In this document: positions 43,469-52,843 of the stretch, one piece after another
Layout: every line of letters starts with the position of its first letter
How positions within the stretch are numbered: position 1 is the stretch's first letter
Source of the DNA: Kistimonas sp964291505
GTDB lineage: Bacteria > Pseudomonadota > Gammaproteobacteria > Pseudomonadales > Endozoicomonadaceae
Direction of reading: 5' to 3'
DNA: 64,000 bases
NCBI GenBank assembly: GCA_964291505.2
Contig: OZ220221.1
Location: forward strand, 1-64,000
Made by a program: the position numbers and the translations under genes
Notes under the pieces: model-generated
Told to the model about the DNA's origin: nothing
The model's input: the letters and a program-made list of their open reading frames with translations, nothing else
Database searches by the model: none

Positions 43469-44827
43469 ATGAAAGCCTATGCGGACATCAGTGGTGGACG
43501 ACTGGAAGCAGCTGAATACGACAAGAACTTCGCCGACATCAAACCACCGTTGACCACCCTGCAGGCACAGGCCGAAAGTGCCCGTTGCCTGTTCTGCTAC
43601 GACGCCCCGTGCATAGACGCCTGCCCGACCGGAATCGATATTCCCGGTTTTATCCGTGGCATCAATACCGGAAATATGGACGGGGCGGCCAATACGATTC
43701 TGGCATCGAATATTCTGGGTGCCAGCTGTGCGCGTATTTGCCCGGTGGAAATTCTTTGCGAACAGGCTTGTGTCCGTAACCACGAACAAGAGTGCCGACC
43801 GGTGTTGATTGGTCAGCTACAACGGCATGCCATAGATCACCGTCGCGATAAGTCCGCACAACCGGCCAGCCGAGCCCCTTCCACAGGGAAGCGAATAGCG
43901 ATTATTGGATCAGGTCCCGCCGGACTGTCCGCTGCGTGGCACCTCGCCATCAAGGGGCACGATGCCATCATCTTTGAAGCGGCTGACAAACCCGGCGGCT
44001 TGAATACTTATGGCATCGCTCGCTACAAGCTGTCGCAGGAAACCGTCGATGAAGAGATTGAGTACCTCATAGGCATTGGAGGGATTGAACTCCACTGCGG
44101 GACTGCCATCGGGCAGGATATCTCATTGTCTGAACTGCGCCGGGAGTATGATGCCGTATTCATCGCCGCAGGCCTGCAGTCTGTCAATCACCTGAACATT
44201 GAGGGTGAGGACAGTGATGCCGTACGCAATGCTGTTGATTACATCGCTGAACTGCGCCAGAGCAAAGCCTTGGCGAAACTACCTGTCGGGCGACGTGTGG
44301 TTGTGATTGGTGCCGGTAATACCGCTGTGGATATTGCCACGCAAAGCAGGCAGCTGGGCGCTGAGGAAGTGTCCATGGTCTACCGTCGTGGGCCGCAGCA
44401 AATGTCGGCCACTGACCATGAGCAGCATGTCGCCAAAGACCATGGTGTCACACTACGCTATCACGCCAGACCCGCTCGCGTACTGCACAACAATAATACG
44501 GTGACCGGTATCGAATTCGAACGCACTCATACCGATGATCAGGGCAACCTCTCGGGTACCGGTGAATTCTATACTCTGTCTGCTGATATGGTATTCAAGG
44601 CAACGGGGCAAACATTTATTCCCGAGCCGTTTACGGATGGGGAAACCCTGCAACTCGCCAAAGGCCGAATCCATGTGGACGACCAGTTCAGAACCTCACT
44701 GCCTCATGTGTATGCCGGAGGCGACTGTGTAGACCGCGATGATGACCTGGCCGTTGTGGCGGTCCAACATGGCAAACTGGCAGCCCAGGCCATTGACCAG
44801 GACCTGAAAGCACAGGAGGGGCACTGA
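43469..44827 (+). CDS. preT: Dihydropyrimidine dehydrogenase subunit PreT
   Basis: 452 residues from the ATG at 43469, with TGAGGAG upstream. The N-terminus has two cysteine clusters for Fe-S centres (CLFCYDAPCIDACPTGIDIP, SCARICPVEILCEQAC). FAD (IIGSGPAGLSAAWHLA) and NAD(P)H (VVVIGAGNTAVDIA) Rossmann motifs follow. It passes electrons from NADH to PreA for reduction of uracil and thymine. It precedes preA by 2 bases. Confidence 0.94.
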   Translation: MKAYADISGGRLEAAEYDKNFADIKPPLTTLQAQAESARCLFCYDAPCIDACPTGIDIPGFIRGINTGNMDGAANTILASNILGASCARICPVEILCEQACVRNHEQECRPVLIGQLQRHAIDHRRDKSAQPASRAPSTGKRIAIIGSGPAGLSAAWHLAIKGHDAIIFEAADKPGGLNTYGIARYKLSQETVDEEIEYLIGIGGIELHCGTAIGQDISLSELRREYDAVFIAAGLQSVNHLNIEGEDSDAVRNAVDYIAELRQSKALAKLPVGRRVVVIGAGNTAVDIATQSRQLGAEEVSMVYRRGPQQMSATDHEQHVAKDHGVTLRYHARPARVLHNNNTVTGIEFERTHTDDQGNLSGTGEFYTLSADMVFKATGQTFIPEPFTDGETLQLAKGRIHVDDQFRTSLPHVYAGGDCVDRDDDLAVVAVQHGKLAAQAIDQDLKAQEGH

Positions 44828-44829
44828 TC

Positions 44830-46101
44830 ATGGCTGATTTAACTACCCGATTTCTTGGCATCGAGTCTCCCAACCCGTTCTGGCTGGCTTCCGCACCGCC
44901 CACTGATAAGGCGTACAACGTCGTCCGTGCCTATGAGGCTGGCTGGGGAGGTGTCGTATGGAAAACACTCGGTGAAGACCCGCCCATCGTCAATGCTGCC
45001 TCGCGGTATTCAGCGCATTACGGTCCGGATCGGCAGGTCATCGGTATCAACAACATCGAACTCATCACCGATCGTCCGTTACAGGTCAATCTGGATGAGA
45101 TTACTCAGGTTAAGCGGGACTGGCCTGATCGTGGATTAATTGTGTCTCTGATGGTGCCCTGCGAGGAGGAGGCCTGGCAACGTATGCTCAAACAGGTCGA
45201 AGCTACCGGTGCTGACGGTGTTGAACTCAACTTCGGCTGCCCCCACGGTATGCCCGAACGCGGCATGGGGTCTGCGGTTGGCCAGGTACCCGATTATGTG
45301 ACAATGGTGACCCAGTGGGCGAAAAAACATACTCGCCTGCCCGTGGTCGTCAAACTAACCCCCAATATCACGGATATACGACTCTCGGCCCGTGCTGCCA
45401 AAGCCGGTGGTGCAGACGCCGTTTCCCTGATCAACACCATCAATTCCATTACCCATATTGATCTGGACACCATGGTCAGCGCGCCAGCGGTAGGCGGCCA
45501 GTCAACCAACGGCGGTTACTGCGGCCCGGCCGTCAAACCCATTGCCCTGAACATGGTGTCACAGATAGGTCTTGACCCGGAGACAGCCAACTTGCCTGTC
45601 TCCGGTATCGGCGGCGTCAACAGTTGGCGTGATGCCGCTGAATTTATTGCGCTTGGTGCGGCCAATGTGCAGGTCTGTACTGCCGCCATGCTGTACGGAT
45701 TCCGGATTGTTAACGACATGATTGACGGCCTGAGCCGTTGGATGGACGACAAAGTGTACCAGTCCATTGAAGACTTTCGTGGACAGGCGCTGCCTCATCA
45801 AACCTCCTGGCAATACCTGGATCTGAATTACAAGACCATTGCCCACATTGATCCGGCCCAATGCATTGGTTGCGGGCGCTGTTATGCCGCCTGTGAAGAC
45901 ACATCCCACCAGGCGATCCGATATACCCGCAATGATGGTATTCGTAACTTTTCAGTTATTGAAACTGAGTGCGTGGGCTGTAACCTGTGCCAAATGACCT
46001 GTCCGGTGGAAAACTGCATCACCATGGTTGCCCAGGATACCGGCAAGCCCTATCTTAACTGGACGCAACACCCACAGAATCCTTATGCCGGAACGGACTG
46101 A
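44830..46101 (+). CDS. preA: Dihydropyrimidine dehydrogenase subunit PreA
   Basis: 423 residues. An FMN-binding TIM barrel of the dihydroorotate dehydrogenase type (NFGCPHGMPERGMGSAVGQV, VVKLTPNITDIR, VSGIGGVNSWRDAAEFIALG) is followed by two 4Fe-4S motifs (CIGCGRCYAACED; CVGCNLCQMTCPVENC). It reduces the pyrimidine ring, with the catalytic Cys in the NFGCPHG region. It is coupled to preT and followed by the transporter gene. Confidence 0.95.
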   Translation: MADLTTRFLGIESPNPFWLASAPPTDKAYNVVRAYEAGWGGVVWKTLGEDPPIVNAASRYSAHYGPDRQVIGINNIELITDRPLQVNLDEITQVKRDWPDRGLIVSLMVPCEEEAWQRMLKQVEATGADGVELNFGCPHGMPERGMGSAVGQVPDYVTMVTQWAKKHTRLPVVVKLTPNITDIRLSARAAKAGGADAVSLINTINSITHIDLDTMVSAPAVGGQSTNGGYCGPAVKPIALNMVSQIGLDPETANLPVSGIGGVNSWRDAAEFIALGAANVQVCTAAMLYGFRIVNDMIDGLSRWMDDKVYQSIEDFRGQALPHQTSWQYLDLNYKTIAHIDPAQCIGCGRCYAACEDTSHQAIRYTRNDGIRNFSVIETECVGCNLCQMTCPVENCITMVAQDTGKPYLNWTQHPQNPYAGTD

Positions 46102-46151
46102 TAACGGTTAATCCGCTACCCACAGAATAATGAATGACAAGGGAGGCAGTC

Positions 46152-47702
46152 ATGAGCGAGCAGCGATCAACCATGAAAACGCGTGGTGATTTTTTTGAAC
46201 TGGAGGTCGGCGAGGACCTGAAACAAAGCCCGCTGTTTAACGACGATATTGCACCCACCCGCCTTGAAGAACGAACCTGGAAAACCGGTCATGTTGCCTC
46301 CCTGTGGGTGGGCATGGCCATCTGTGTTCCGACGTATACATTGGGTGGGGTGTTAACGGCCTACTTTGGTCTGTCTGTGACCGAAGCGCTGTTGACCATC
46401 CTGCTGGCCAATATCATTGTGTTGATTCCCCTGATGCTTAATGCCTTCAGCGGCACCCGCTATGGGATTCCGTTTCCGGTTGTCCTTCGTTCATCGTTTG
46501 GCCTGCGAGGCTCCAACCTCCCTTGCCTGATCCGTGCCGTTGTTGCCTGTGGGTGGTTCGGTATCCAGACCCTGTTCGGCGGGCTGGCCATTCATTTGTT
46601 GTTGTCAGCATTGTCTGACAGTTGGGCCTCGCTTGGCGGAACCGGTGAAGTCATTGGTTTCTTTCTGTTTCTGGCATTAAATCTTTACGTCGTCATCCGC
46701 GGCTCTGAAGCAATACGTAAGCTGGAAAGTTTTTCCGCCCCGCTGCTGCTGATTGTGGGTATAGGTCTTATGATCTGGGCACTGCCTAAAGTGGATGTTA
46801 CCGCCTTGTTCGCAACACCCGCCAACCGCCCGGAAGGTGACAGTGTCTGGGGATATTTCTTCGGTGGACTGACTGCCATGGTCGGATTCTGGGCCACCCT
46901 ATCCCTGAATATTCCTGACTTCAGTCGGTTTGTGCGTTCTCAAAAAGATCAACTGTTGGGTCAGGCACTGGGGCTGCCATTAACCATGTTTTTCTTTGCG
47001 GCGCTGGGCGTGGTACTGACAGCAGCCTCGCACACACTGGTTGGCCAGACCATTTCCGATCCGGTCAACTTGATCGGACAAATCGATAATAAAGCCGTGG
47101 TGGTGATTGCGATGCTTATGATCATTATCGCCACGATCTCTACCAATACCGCTGCGAATATTGTGTCACCGACCAACGATTTCCAGAACATCGCTCCGAA
47201 ACTGATTGATGGCAAACGGGGAGTATTGCTCACCGGCCTGGTGGGCATTCTGCTTATGGGCTGGGAGCTTCTGCGCAAAATGGATCTGATTACATCGAAT
47301 ACCAGCGTTGAAGCACTATACACTGGCTGGCTGCTGGGTTACTCCAGCCTGCTGGGACCGATTGCCGGGATCATGATCGTGGATTACTTCATTATCAAGA
47401 AACAGCAGTTAAACCTGGTGGACCTGTATCGCCAGGGGGGACGCTACCCATCGGTCAATCCGGCAGCCATGCTCGCTTTTACCATTCCGGTTGCGCTGAC
47501 CGTCACCGCAATCATCACCCAATCCATGATGTGGTTTTACAACTATGGCTGGTTTACCGGCTCACTTCTGGGAGGTCTGCTCTATTACGCTTTCAGCAAA
47601 ACACAAACACCTTCAGAACCCACACAAGACAGTGATAATGACAACTCACGTCGTACGTCTGCCGACAACCGTAGTGAAGCACTGAGCGCAGAAGTCATCT
47701 AA
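46152..47702 (+). CDS. NCS1 nucleobase:cation symporter
   Basis: 516 residues from the ATG at 46152 (GGGAGG upstream; frame open to 46134). About twelve membrane helices are visible. Family motifs include NDDIAPTRLEERTW near the N-terminus, GTRYGIPFPVVLRSSFGLRG and NIPDFSRFV. It imports uracil, thymine, hydantoin or similar compounds. Its place after preTA suggests the pyrimidine that feeds the pathway. Confidence 0.92.
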   Translation: MSEQRSTMKTRGDFFELEVGEDLKQSPLFNDDIAPTRLEERTWKTGHVASLWVGMAICVPTYTLGGVLTAYFGLSVTEALLTILLANIIVLIPLMLNAFSGTRYGIPFPVVLRSSFGLRGSNLPCLIRAVVACGWFGIQTLFGGLAIHLLLSALSDSWASLGGTGEVIGFFLFLALNLYVVIRGSEAIRKLESFSAPLLLIVGIGLMIWALPKVDVTALFATPANRPEGDSVWGYFFGGLTAMVGFWATLSLNIPDFSRFVRSQKDQLLGQALGLPLTMFFFAALGVVLTAASHTLVGQTISDPVNLIGQIDNKAVVVIAMLMIIIATISTNTAANIVSPTNDFQNIAPKLIDGKRGVLLTGLVGILLMGWELLRKMDLITSNTSVEALYTGWLLGYSSLLGPIAGIMIVDYFIIKKQQLNLVDLYRQGGRYPSVNPAAMLAFTIPVALTVTAIITQSMMWFYNYGWFTGSLLGGLLYYAFSKTQTPSEPTQDSDNDNSRRTSADNRSEALSAEVI

Positions 47703-47708
47703 GTCACC

Positions 47709-47742
47709 AGCCGGTTTGCCACTTACGACAAACCGGCTATTT
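47709..47742 (+). terminator. Hairpin terminator after the NCS1 gene
   Basis: AGCCGGTTTG and CAAACCGGCT form a perfect 10-base stem with a 10-base loop followed by ATTTCC. Some read-through to tenA is likely because the T-run is short. Confidence 0.7.
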
Positions 47743-47811
47743 CCCCCTGCATTAATCCGTGCAAATCAACCGGATCATGGCTAGGATTTCGGGCAAATCC
47801 ATTGCTGGCCG

Positions 47812-48486
47812 TTGACTCCCATCATGAATGTTTCTGACCTGATCACCGCCAACCAATCCCTTTGGCAGGAATACACCCAACACCGCTTTGTCCGACAACT
47901 GGGCGATGGCACATTGCCAGACACCGCATTCAGGCACTACCTGATTCAGGATTATCTTTTTCTGAAACACTTTGCACGCGCCTATGCACTGGCAATTTAT
48001 AAATGCGACAGTTTTTCTGCTATGCAGCGCCCATTGTCTGCGCTGACCGGCCTGTTGGAACATGAAACCAGCCTGCATGTCGCCTACTGCCAGGAATGGG
48101 GGATCTCGGAACAGGACCTGGAAAACATTGAGGAAGACAGTGGCACTGTCGCCTATACCCGGCTGGTGCTGGATATCGGCCAGTCCGGTAGCCTGACGGA
48201 ACTCTATGCGGCACTGGCGCCCTGTGCATTGGGTTATGCCGAGATCGGCGCCTGGTTGCCACAACAATCGTTTACGGCCCGGGAAAACAATCCCTACATC
48301 GCCTGGATTGATATGTATGCCGGAGAGACCTTTCAGCAACTGGCTGTGGATGAAACACAGTCACTGGACGCGATGATGAAAGAGATTCCCGTCGACAGCC
48401 AGCAAGGGCGCAAACTGCACCGGATTTTCCGCGATGCTACTCGCATGGAAATTGCATTCTGGGAACAGGGGCTGAACAAACAATAA
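47812..48486 (+). CDS. tenA: TenA family aminopyrimidine aminohydrolase (thiaminase II)
   Basis: 224 residues (ATG at 47824 is an alternative). TenA landmarks are FVRQLGDGTLPDTAFRHYLI, QDYLFLKHFARAYA, HETSLHVAY and the catalytic Cys in LAPCALGYAEIG. This Cys marks the TenA_C type, which releases hydroxymethylpyrimidine from degraded thiamine. It follows the pyrimidine uptake and catabolism genes; the pyrimidine could go to ThiD, encoded upstream of the cluster. Confidence 0.9.
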   Translation: MTPIMNVSDLITANQSLWQEYTQHRFVRQLGDGTLPDTAFRHYLIQDYLFLKHFARAYALAIYKCDSFSAMQRPLSALTGLLEHETSLHVAYCQEWGISEQDLENIEEDSGTVAYTRLVLDIGQSGSLTELYAALAPCALGYAEIGAWLPQQSFTARENNPYIAWIDMYAGETFQQLAVDETQSLDAMMKEIPVDSQQGRKLHRIFRDATRMEIAFWEQGLNKQ

Positions 48487-48540
48487 ACGCCAACCACGAA
48501 TTAAAAGAATCAATAATAAATAATCAGACTTATATTTTAC

Positions 48541-48575
48541 CTATCTACACCTCACGTTCTATGGGGTGTAGATAG
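48541..48575. terminator. Hairpin between convergent tenA and HAD gene
   Basis: CTATCTACACC and GGTGTAGATAG form a perfect 11-base stem with a 13-base loop. It lies between the stops of tenA (+) and the HAD gene (-). No long T-run. Confidence 0.5.
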
Positions 48576-48614
48576 AAATAGGGAATGGTTTCTGTTCAGC
48601 TACTTATCGATTGC

Positions 48615-49319
48615 TCAGGAAAAACCGTTGGAAGTAACAACAGTGCGCAACTCAGGAATTGATTTGATCACATAATCCGGGCTGATGTCGTACGTCCAGG
48701 GCTCATCCTGTGGATTAAACCACACAGTATGAATACCCAATTTCTTGGCAGCCAGAACATCATTCTCCGGACTATCGCCGATATGCAGCATTTCATCGGC
48801 AGTCACCCCGGCCTGCTCCATAGCCAGCTGATACATCAAAGGGTCAGGCTTGCTACTGTTGATATCCTCGGCTTTCAAGACAAAATCGAAGAAACGTTCA
48901 ATCTGCAGGTTAGCCATTTCAATATTGCCATTGGTCAGCGCCGCAAGTGTGTAATGCTCATGGAGATATTCCAGTGTCTCCAATACACCGGGGTAATAAG
49001 CAATACGCCGCCGCCACTGGCTGAAAATTTCAAACGCGGCTTCCGCACCGGCGACGACCTCTTCGCGATCGTAACCCGCCTCTTCCAGCGCGATCTCCAT
49101 GCCGATGATCCGGGCACGACTGACTTGATGCCGGAACTCCGGGTATTGTTCACGAAAGCGGTTTTTCAAGGCATCCAACCCTTCAAGATCATAGTGATCC
49201 ATCAGCTTGGGGTAATTGTCCAGCAGCCAGCTATAGCATTGACGCACAGCTTCCTTGATAACGACTAGGTTATCCCACAGGGTATCGTCCAGGTCGAAGG
49301 TAATCAGCTTAAGAGTCAT
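48615..49319 (-). CDS. HAD-superfamily hydrolase (YigB-like)
   Basis: 234 residues. HAD motifs: TFDLDDTLWDN (nucleophile Asp), LAALTNGNI, SSKPDPLMYQLA (Lys) and HIGDSPENDVLAAKKLG. It follows xerC with a 4-base overlap, as does yigB in many gammaproteobacteria, where the product dephosphorylates a riboflavin precursor or FMN-like sugars. The substrate here is inferred by position. Confidence 0.88.
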   Translation of the reverse strand: MTLKLITFDLDDTLWDNLVVIKEAVRQCYSWLLDNYPKLMDHYDLEGLDALKNRFREQYPEFRHQVSRARIIGMEIALEEAGYDREEVVAGAEAAFEIFSQWRRRIAYYPGVLETLEYLHEHYTLAALTNGNIEMANLQIERFFDFVLKAEDINSSKPDPLMYQLAMEQAGVTADEMLHIGDSPENDVLAAKKLGIHTVWFNPQDEPWTYDISPDYVIKSIPELRTVVTSNGFS

Positions 49320-50311
49320 TCGTCGTCCTTCTTCCGTGCCCGCGGGTGTGCCCGGTCATAGACGTTGGCCAGGTGCTGGAAATCCAGATGGGTGTAGATC
49401 TGGGTGGTGGAAATATCGCTGTGCCCCAGCAATTCCTGCACGGCTCGTAACTCTCCACTGGATTCCAGCAAATGGCTGGCAAAGGAGTGTCTGAGCTTAT
49501 GGGGATACAGGTTGCCTTCCAGCCCCTGTTGTAATCCCCATGCTTTCACCCGGACCTGTACCTGCCGTCGGCTAATCCGTTGCCCCCCACGGGCAATAAA
49601 TACGGCATTTTCTCCATCCTGCGCCATGCCCCGACGCACAGTCAACCATTGCTGAATCGCGTCTCGGGCTTTACTGCCAACCGGTACGATGCGTTCCTTG
49701 CTGCCTTTACCAACAACTCGCACCATACCTTCATCAAGATCCAGATCGACAAGGTCCAGTGCCACCAGTTCTGCAAGCCGTAAGCCGGAGGAGTAGAACA
49801 ACTCCATCATGGCATGATCCCTAAGCGACAGTGGCGAGTCCGGCGTCACATTCAGCACACCGGCAAGTTGATCCGTATCCAGGGTATCTGGCAATTTCTT
49901 TGGTCGTTTCGGCGCCTGTACCTGCAACCCCGGATTATTGTGACAAATCCCTTCACGCATCAGGAAATCAAAAAACTGTCGTACGGCAGACAGCCAGCGG
50001 TGCAGGCTGCGTGGGGATAAACCTTCACGGTTCAATGTCGCCAGGCAACGGCGCAGATGTTCTGCGGTTATAGTGGGCCATTGTTCAATGGCCAGCCCGG
50101 TTACTAACAGCGAGAATTTCTGGATATCGCGCTGATAAGCTGCACAGGTGTTTGCGGCCAAGCCTTTTTCATGACGAAGAAAACTGAGATAAGCATCAAC
50201 CGCCTGGTTCATGGCTAAAGACGGAGCTTTGTTTTCCGGTGCGCTTTGGCTATCGATTGTATTTCCGCGTTGCTTGGGCAGGTTATCTGAACCCTTGTCT
50301 GCTCCACTCAC
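49316..50311 (-). CDS. xerC: Tyrosine recombinase XerC
   Basis: 331 residues. The first 35 residues are an unusual Ser/Asn-rich extension. The core-binding domain (YLSFLRHEKGLAANTCAAYQ) and catalytic domain (SSGLRLAELVALDLVDLD, HKLRHSFASHLLES, LLGHSDISTTQIYTHLD) are complete. With XerD it resolves chromosome dimers at dif. The gene order DUF484-xerC-HAD is the classic gammaproteobacterial one. Confidence 0.95.
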   Translation of the reverse strand: MSGADKGSDNLPKQRGNTIDSQSAPENKAPSLAMNQAVDAYLSFLRHEKGLAANTCAAYQRDIQKFSLLVTGLAIEQWPTITAEHLRRCLATLNREGLSPRSLHRWLSAVRQFFDFLMREGICHNNPGLQVQAPKRPKKLPDTLDTDQLAGVLNVTPDSPLSLRDHAMMELFYSSGLRLAELVALDLVDLDLDEGMVRVVGKGSKERIVPVGSKARDAIQQWLTVRRGMAQDGENAVFIARGGQRISRRQVQVRVKAWGLQQGLEGNLYPHKLRHSFASHLLESSGELRAVQELLGHSDISTTQIYTHLDFQHLANVYDRAHPRARKKDDE

Positions 50312-51000
50312 ATCAGACGCCCCAGGATGCGCCCCAGTGCATCCGCAATAAAGCGTACAAATAGTGTATCGACCCCAGCGCGAAACTGGTCGGCCTGTCG
50401 GCTCCCCAGCGCCAGAATACCCAACCGCTCATGGTAATGGAGTGGTGTCACGGCTGCCGAGGCGATCATGCTGGCATGACCTGAAAAAAGGAAACTCGCT
50501 TCATCGGCACGCAGCCGTCCACAAACAGTACGATTGCCCTGAACATTGTGGCTTAATAAATCCTGCACATGCCTGCTAAGCTCCCTCTCACGACACATCC
50601 GTACCCGTGTTTCCAGAGAGCGGTCATTGATCAAGATAAAGCTGCAATAATCAACCCGAAAATCGTGCAACAGACTGTCTTCGAGGGTATCGGCTACCTG
50701 ATCCAGTGTATCGGACTCCATCAGTGCGAGCAGTAACCGACGACACTGCTCAAACAGCTGATCATTATCACGGGCAATGGTCACCAGGCTGCCGAGTCGC
50801 TGATTTAATTCAGAGTTACGCTCACGCAACAGTGTCACCTGTCGCTCAACCAGTGAAATGGTGTCGCCGCGTTGATGGGGAATGGAGAGTTTGGCCAACA
50901 GGTCATCCCGATGATGAAAATAGTCCGGATGCTGTTTGAGGTAGTCTGCCACCTCGTCAGCCGTCAGGTCGGTGGTTGACTGCTGCCCCTGTTTGTCCAT
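50308..51000 (-). CDS. DUF484 family protein
   Basis: 230 residues. The start has DEVADYLKQHPDYFHHRDDLLAKL and SIPHQRGDTISLVERQVTLLRERN, which identify DUF484. A coiled coil precedes a GAF-like domain (about 85-225). Its stop overlaps the xerC start by 4 bases. The function is not established; the position beside xerC is conserved. Confidence 0.92.
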   Translation of the reverse strand: MDKQGQQSTTDLTADEVADYLKQHPDYFHHRDDLLAKLSIPHQRGDTISLVERQVTLLRERNSELNQRLGSLVTIARDNDQLFEQCRRLLLALMESDTLDQVADTLEDSLLHDFRVDYCSFILINDRSLETRVRMCRERELSRHVQDLLSHNVQGNRTVCGRLRADEASFLFSGHASMIASAAVTPLHYHERLGILALGSRQADQFRAGVDTLFVRFIADALGRILGRLM

Positions 51001-51279
51001 GGATGTTCCCGTGTGCCTAACCGTAATGATCAGGGAAAATCATACTGAGGATTGATAATTTTTGCACGGTTGTAGAATTTAGACATCCTTAATCGTTTAT
51101 CAAGCCCTGGAGCATATTCAGTCTAATCATACTGCTACGAACACAAGCGACAGAAAAACGCCCAACGCCTTATGCTCTATAATTCTCTACGCTAATGATT
51201 GCTGATCATTCAAGAGCGTGTCTGGCATTTTGCAGGGCAATAAGAAACTACGATAATCATACGCCAAATATCAGGCTGT

Positions 51280-51627
51280 TTAGCGCACCAATGTCTGGGT
51301 CAACAATTGCTCCAGCATGGCAAAACGCTGATCAATCCGAAACAGCAGTTTTTCCAACCGATTGAGCCGCTCGGCCTGCTCATCCAGCCGAATTTCCAGC
51401 TGATCAAAGCGCAGTACCGGCTGGCTGCGTGGATCCTCTACGGACGCCGACGACTGTTGTAGCTGAATAAGGCGGTGTTCCAGCTGGCGAAAATGTTTTT
51501 CCACACGCAGCCCAAACTGATGCCGTTCCTCCAGCAGCAGGCGGGCCACCTCCTGTATCAAAACGGCAACATTGTGGGTATCGTCGTACTTTTTGCCCCG
51601 AGTCAATGCGTCACTATCCTGCTCCAT
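51280..51627 (-). CDS. Coiled-coil hypothetical protein
   Basis: 115 residues from the ATG at 51627 (GGAGG upstream; frame open to 51687). Nearly all of it is predicted coiled coil (LIQEVARLLLEERHQFGLRV, RLDEQAERLNRLEKLLFRID). It is inserted between dapF and DUF484, which are usually adjacent. Family unknown. Confidence 0.6.
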   Translation of the reverse strand: MEQDSDALTRGKKYDDTHNVAVLIQEVARLLLEERHQFGLRVEKHFRQLEHRLIQLQQSSASVEDPRSQPVLRFDQLEIRLDEQAERLNRLEKLLFRIDQRFAMLEQLLTQTLVR

Positions 51628-51687
51628 ACCTTTACCTCCGTTGTATACATTGCGCAGTGAGCATAACAAAGCGTTGGTATCACACAC

Positions 51688-52002
51688 TGACGATCAGGGG
51701 AGTATCGCTGACAACCATGCAAGAGAATGAACCACTCAATACAACGGCTTGGTCAATCATCGTTAAGAAGGGATAAAGGGAATAATACCAAAGGATCCTT
51801 GGCGAAACCGGCGCTTCCCTGAAACCTTTGACTGCTTAAAATCTTCGGCCAGTTCCGACAAGGCCGTTGAATGTATACGGATTAAATCGGGATTGGCATA
51901 ACGACCGCGTCAGCCGTCACAACAAACAACCCTGCCGGGCGTGGTTGTTATTGTCCCTGCCCGGCAGTGTGCAGATACCTGTACAAAACGGCCCTATACG
52001 GC
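51688..52002. other. Intergenic region with a GC-rich hairpin
   Basis: 315 bases. CTGCCGGGC (51932-51940) and GCCCGGCAG (51959-51967) form a perfect 9-base stem just past the dapF stop and may act as a weak terminator on the minus strand. No gene seen. Confidence 0.45.
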
Positions 52003-52833
52003 CTATACGCGCGTCTGACCTTCATAGACCCGGGTAGCCGGCCCCGTCATCATGACCGGATAGCCCTCGCCTTTCCAGGTAATGGACAGTGAACCGCCCG
52101 GTAATGTGACCGTCACTGTCTCTTCCAGCATACCCCGTAACCGACCCGCCACGACGGCAGCACAAGCGCCAGTACCACAAGCCAACGTTTCGCCTACACC
52201 ACGCTCATAGACGCGCAGACGAATCTCGGCAGGATTGACGATTTCCATGAAGCCAGCATTGCAGCGCTCGGGGAAACGAATATGCCGATGGATCACCGGG
52301 CCGAGCTTTTCGACAGGCGCACTATCGACATCGTCGACCTGGAGCACCGCATGGGGATTGCCCATGGACACCGCCGCAATCTCCAACTCCCGTCCATCCA
52401 CTTCCAGGTTGTAGGTGATCGACTGCCGGTCGGTTTTGAAGGGGATATCCCAGGGATCCAGAATCGGCTCCCCCATATTGACGGTAACATCGCCATTCTT
52501 TTCGACCCGGAGTTCGATATCGCCCTTGGCGGTCTCGACCCGGATCAGTTCCTTAACGGTCAGCTTCTTATCGCGGACAAATCGGGCAAAACAACGGGCG
52601 CCGTTGCCACACTGTTCCACTTCACTGCCATCAGCATTAAAGATCCGGTAGCGAAAATCCATATCCAGCTGGCCGGGCGGCTCCACCAGCAGCAACTGGT
52701 CGAAACCGATACCAAAGCGCCGGTCGGCCAGGTCACGGATCTGTTCAGGGGACAGACGCACACTCTGGGTGACCATGTCGACCACCATGAAGTCATTGCC
52801 CAGTCCGTGCATCTTTGTAAACCGTAACAGCAT
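52003..52833 (-). CDS. dapF: Diaminopimelate epimerase
   Basis: 276 residues from the ATG at 52833; the longer frame to 52920 runs into lysA. The start LRFTKMHGLGNDFMVVD is typical. The two catalytic Cys lie in EQCGNGARCF and LACGTGACA. It converts LL- to meso-diaminopimelate for lysine and peptidoglycan. lysA precedes it by 10 bases. Confidence 0.96.
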   Translation of the reverse strand: MLLRFTKMHGLGNDFMVVDMVTQSVRLSPEQIRDLADRRFGIGFDQLLLVEPPGQLDMDFRYRIFNADGSEVEQCGNGARCFARFVRDKKLTVKELIRVETAKGDIELRVEKNGDVTVNMGEPILDPWDIPFKTDRQSITYNLEVDGRELEIAAVSMGNPHAVLQVDDVDSAPVEKLGPVIHRHIRFPERCNAGFMEIVNPAEIRLRVYERGVGETLACGTGACAAVVAGRLRGMLEETVTVTLPGGSLSITWKGEGYPVMMTGPATRVYEGQTRV

Positions 52834-52843
52834 AAGGTCCCCT

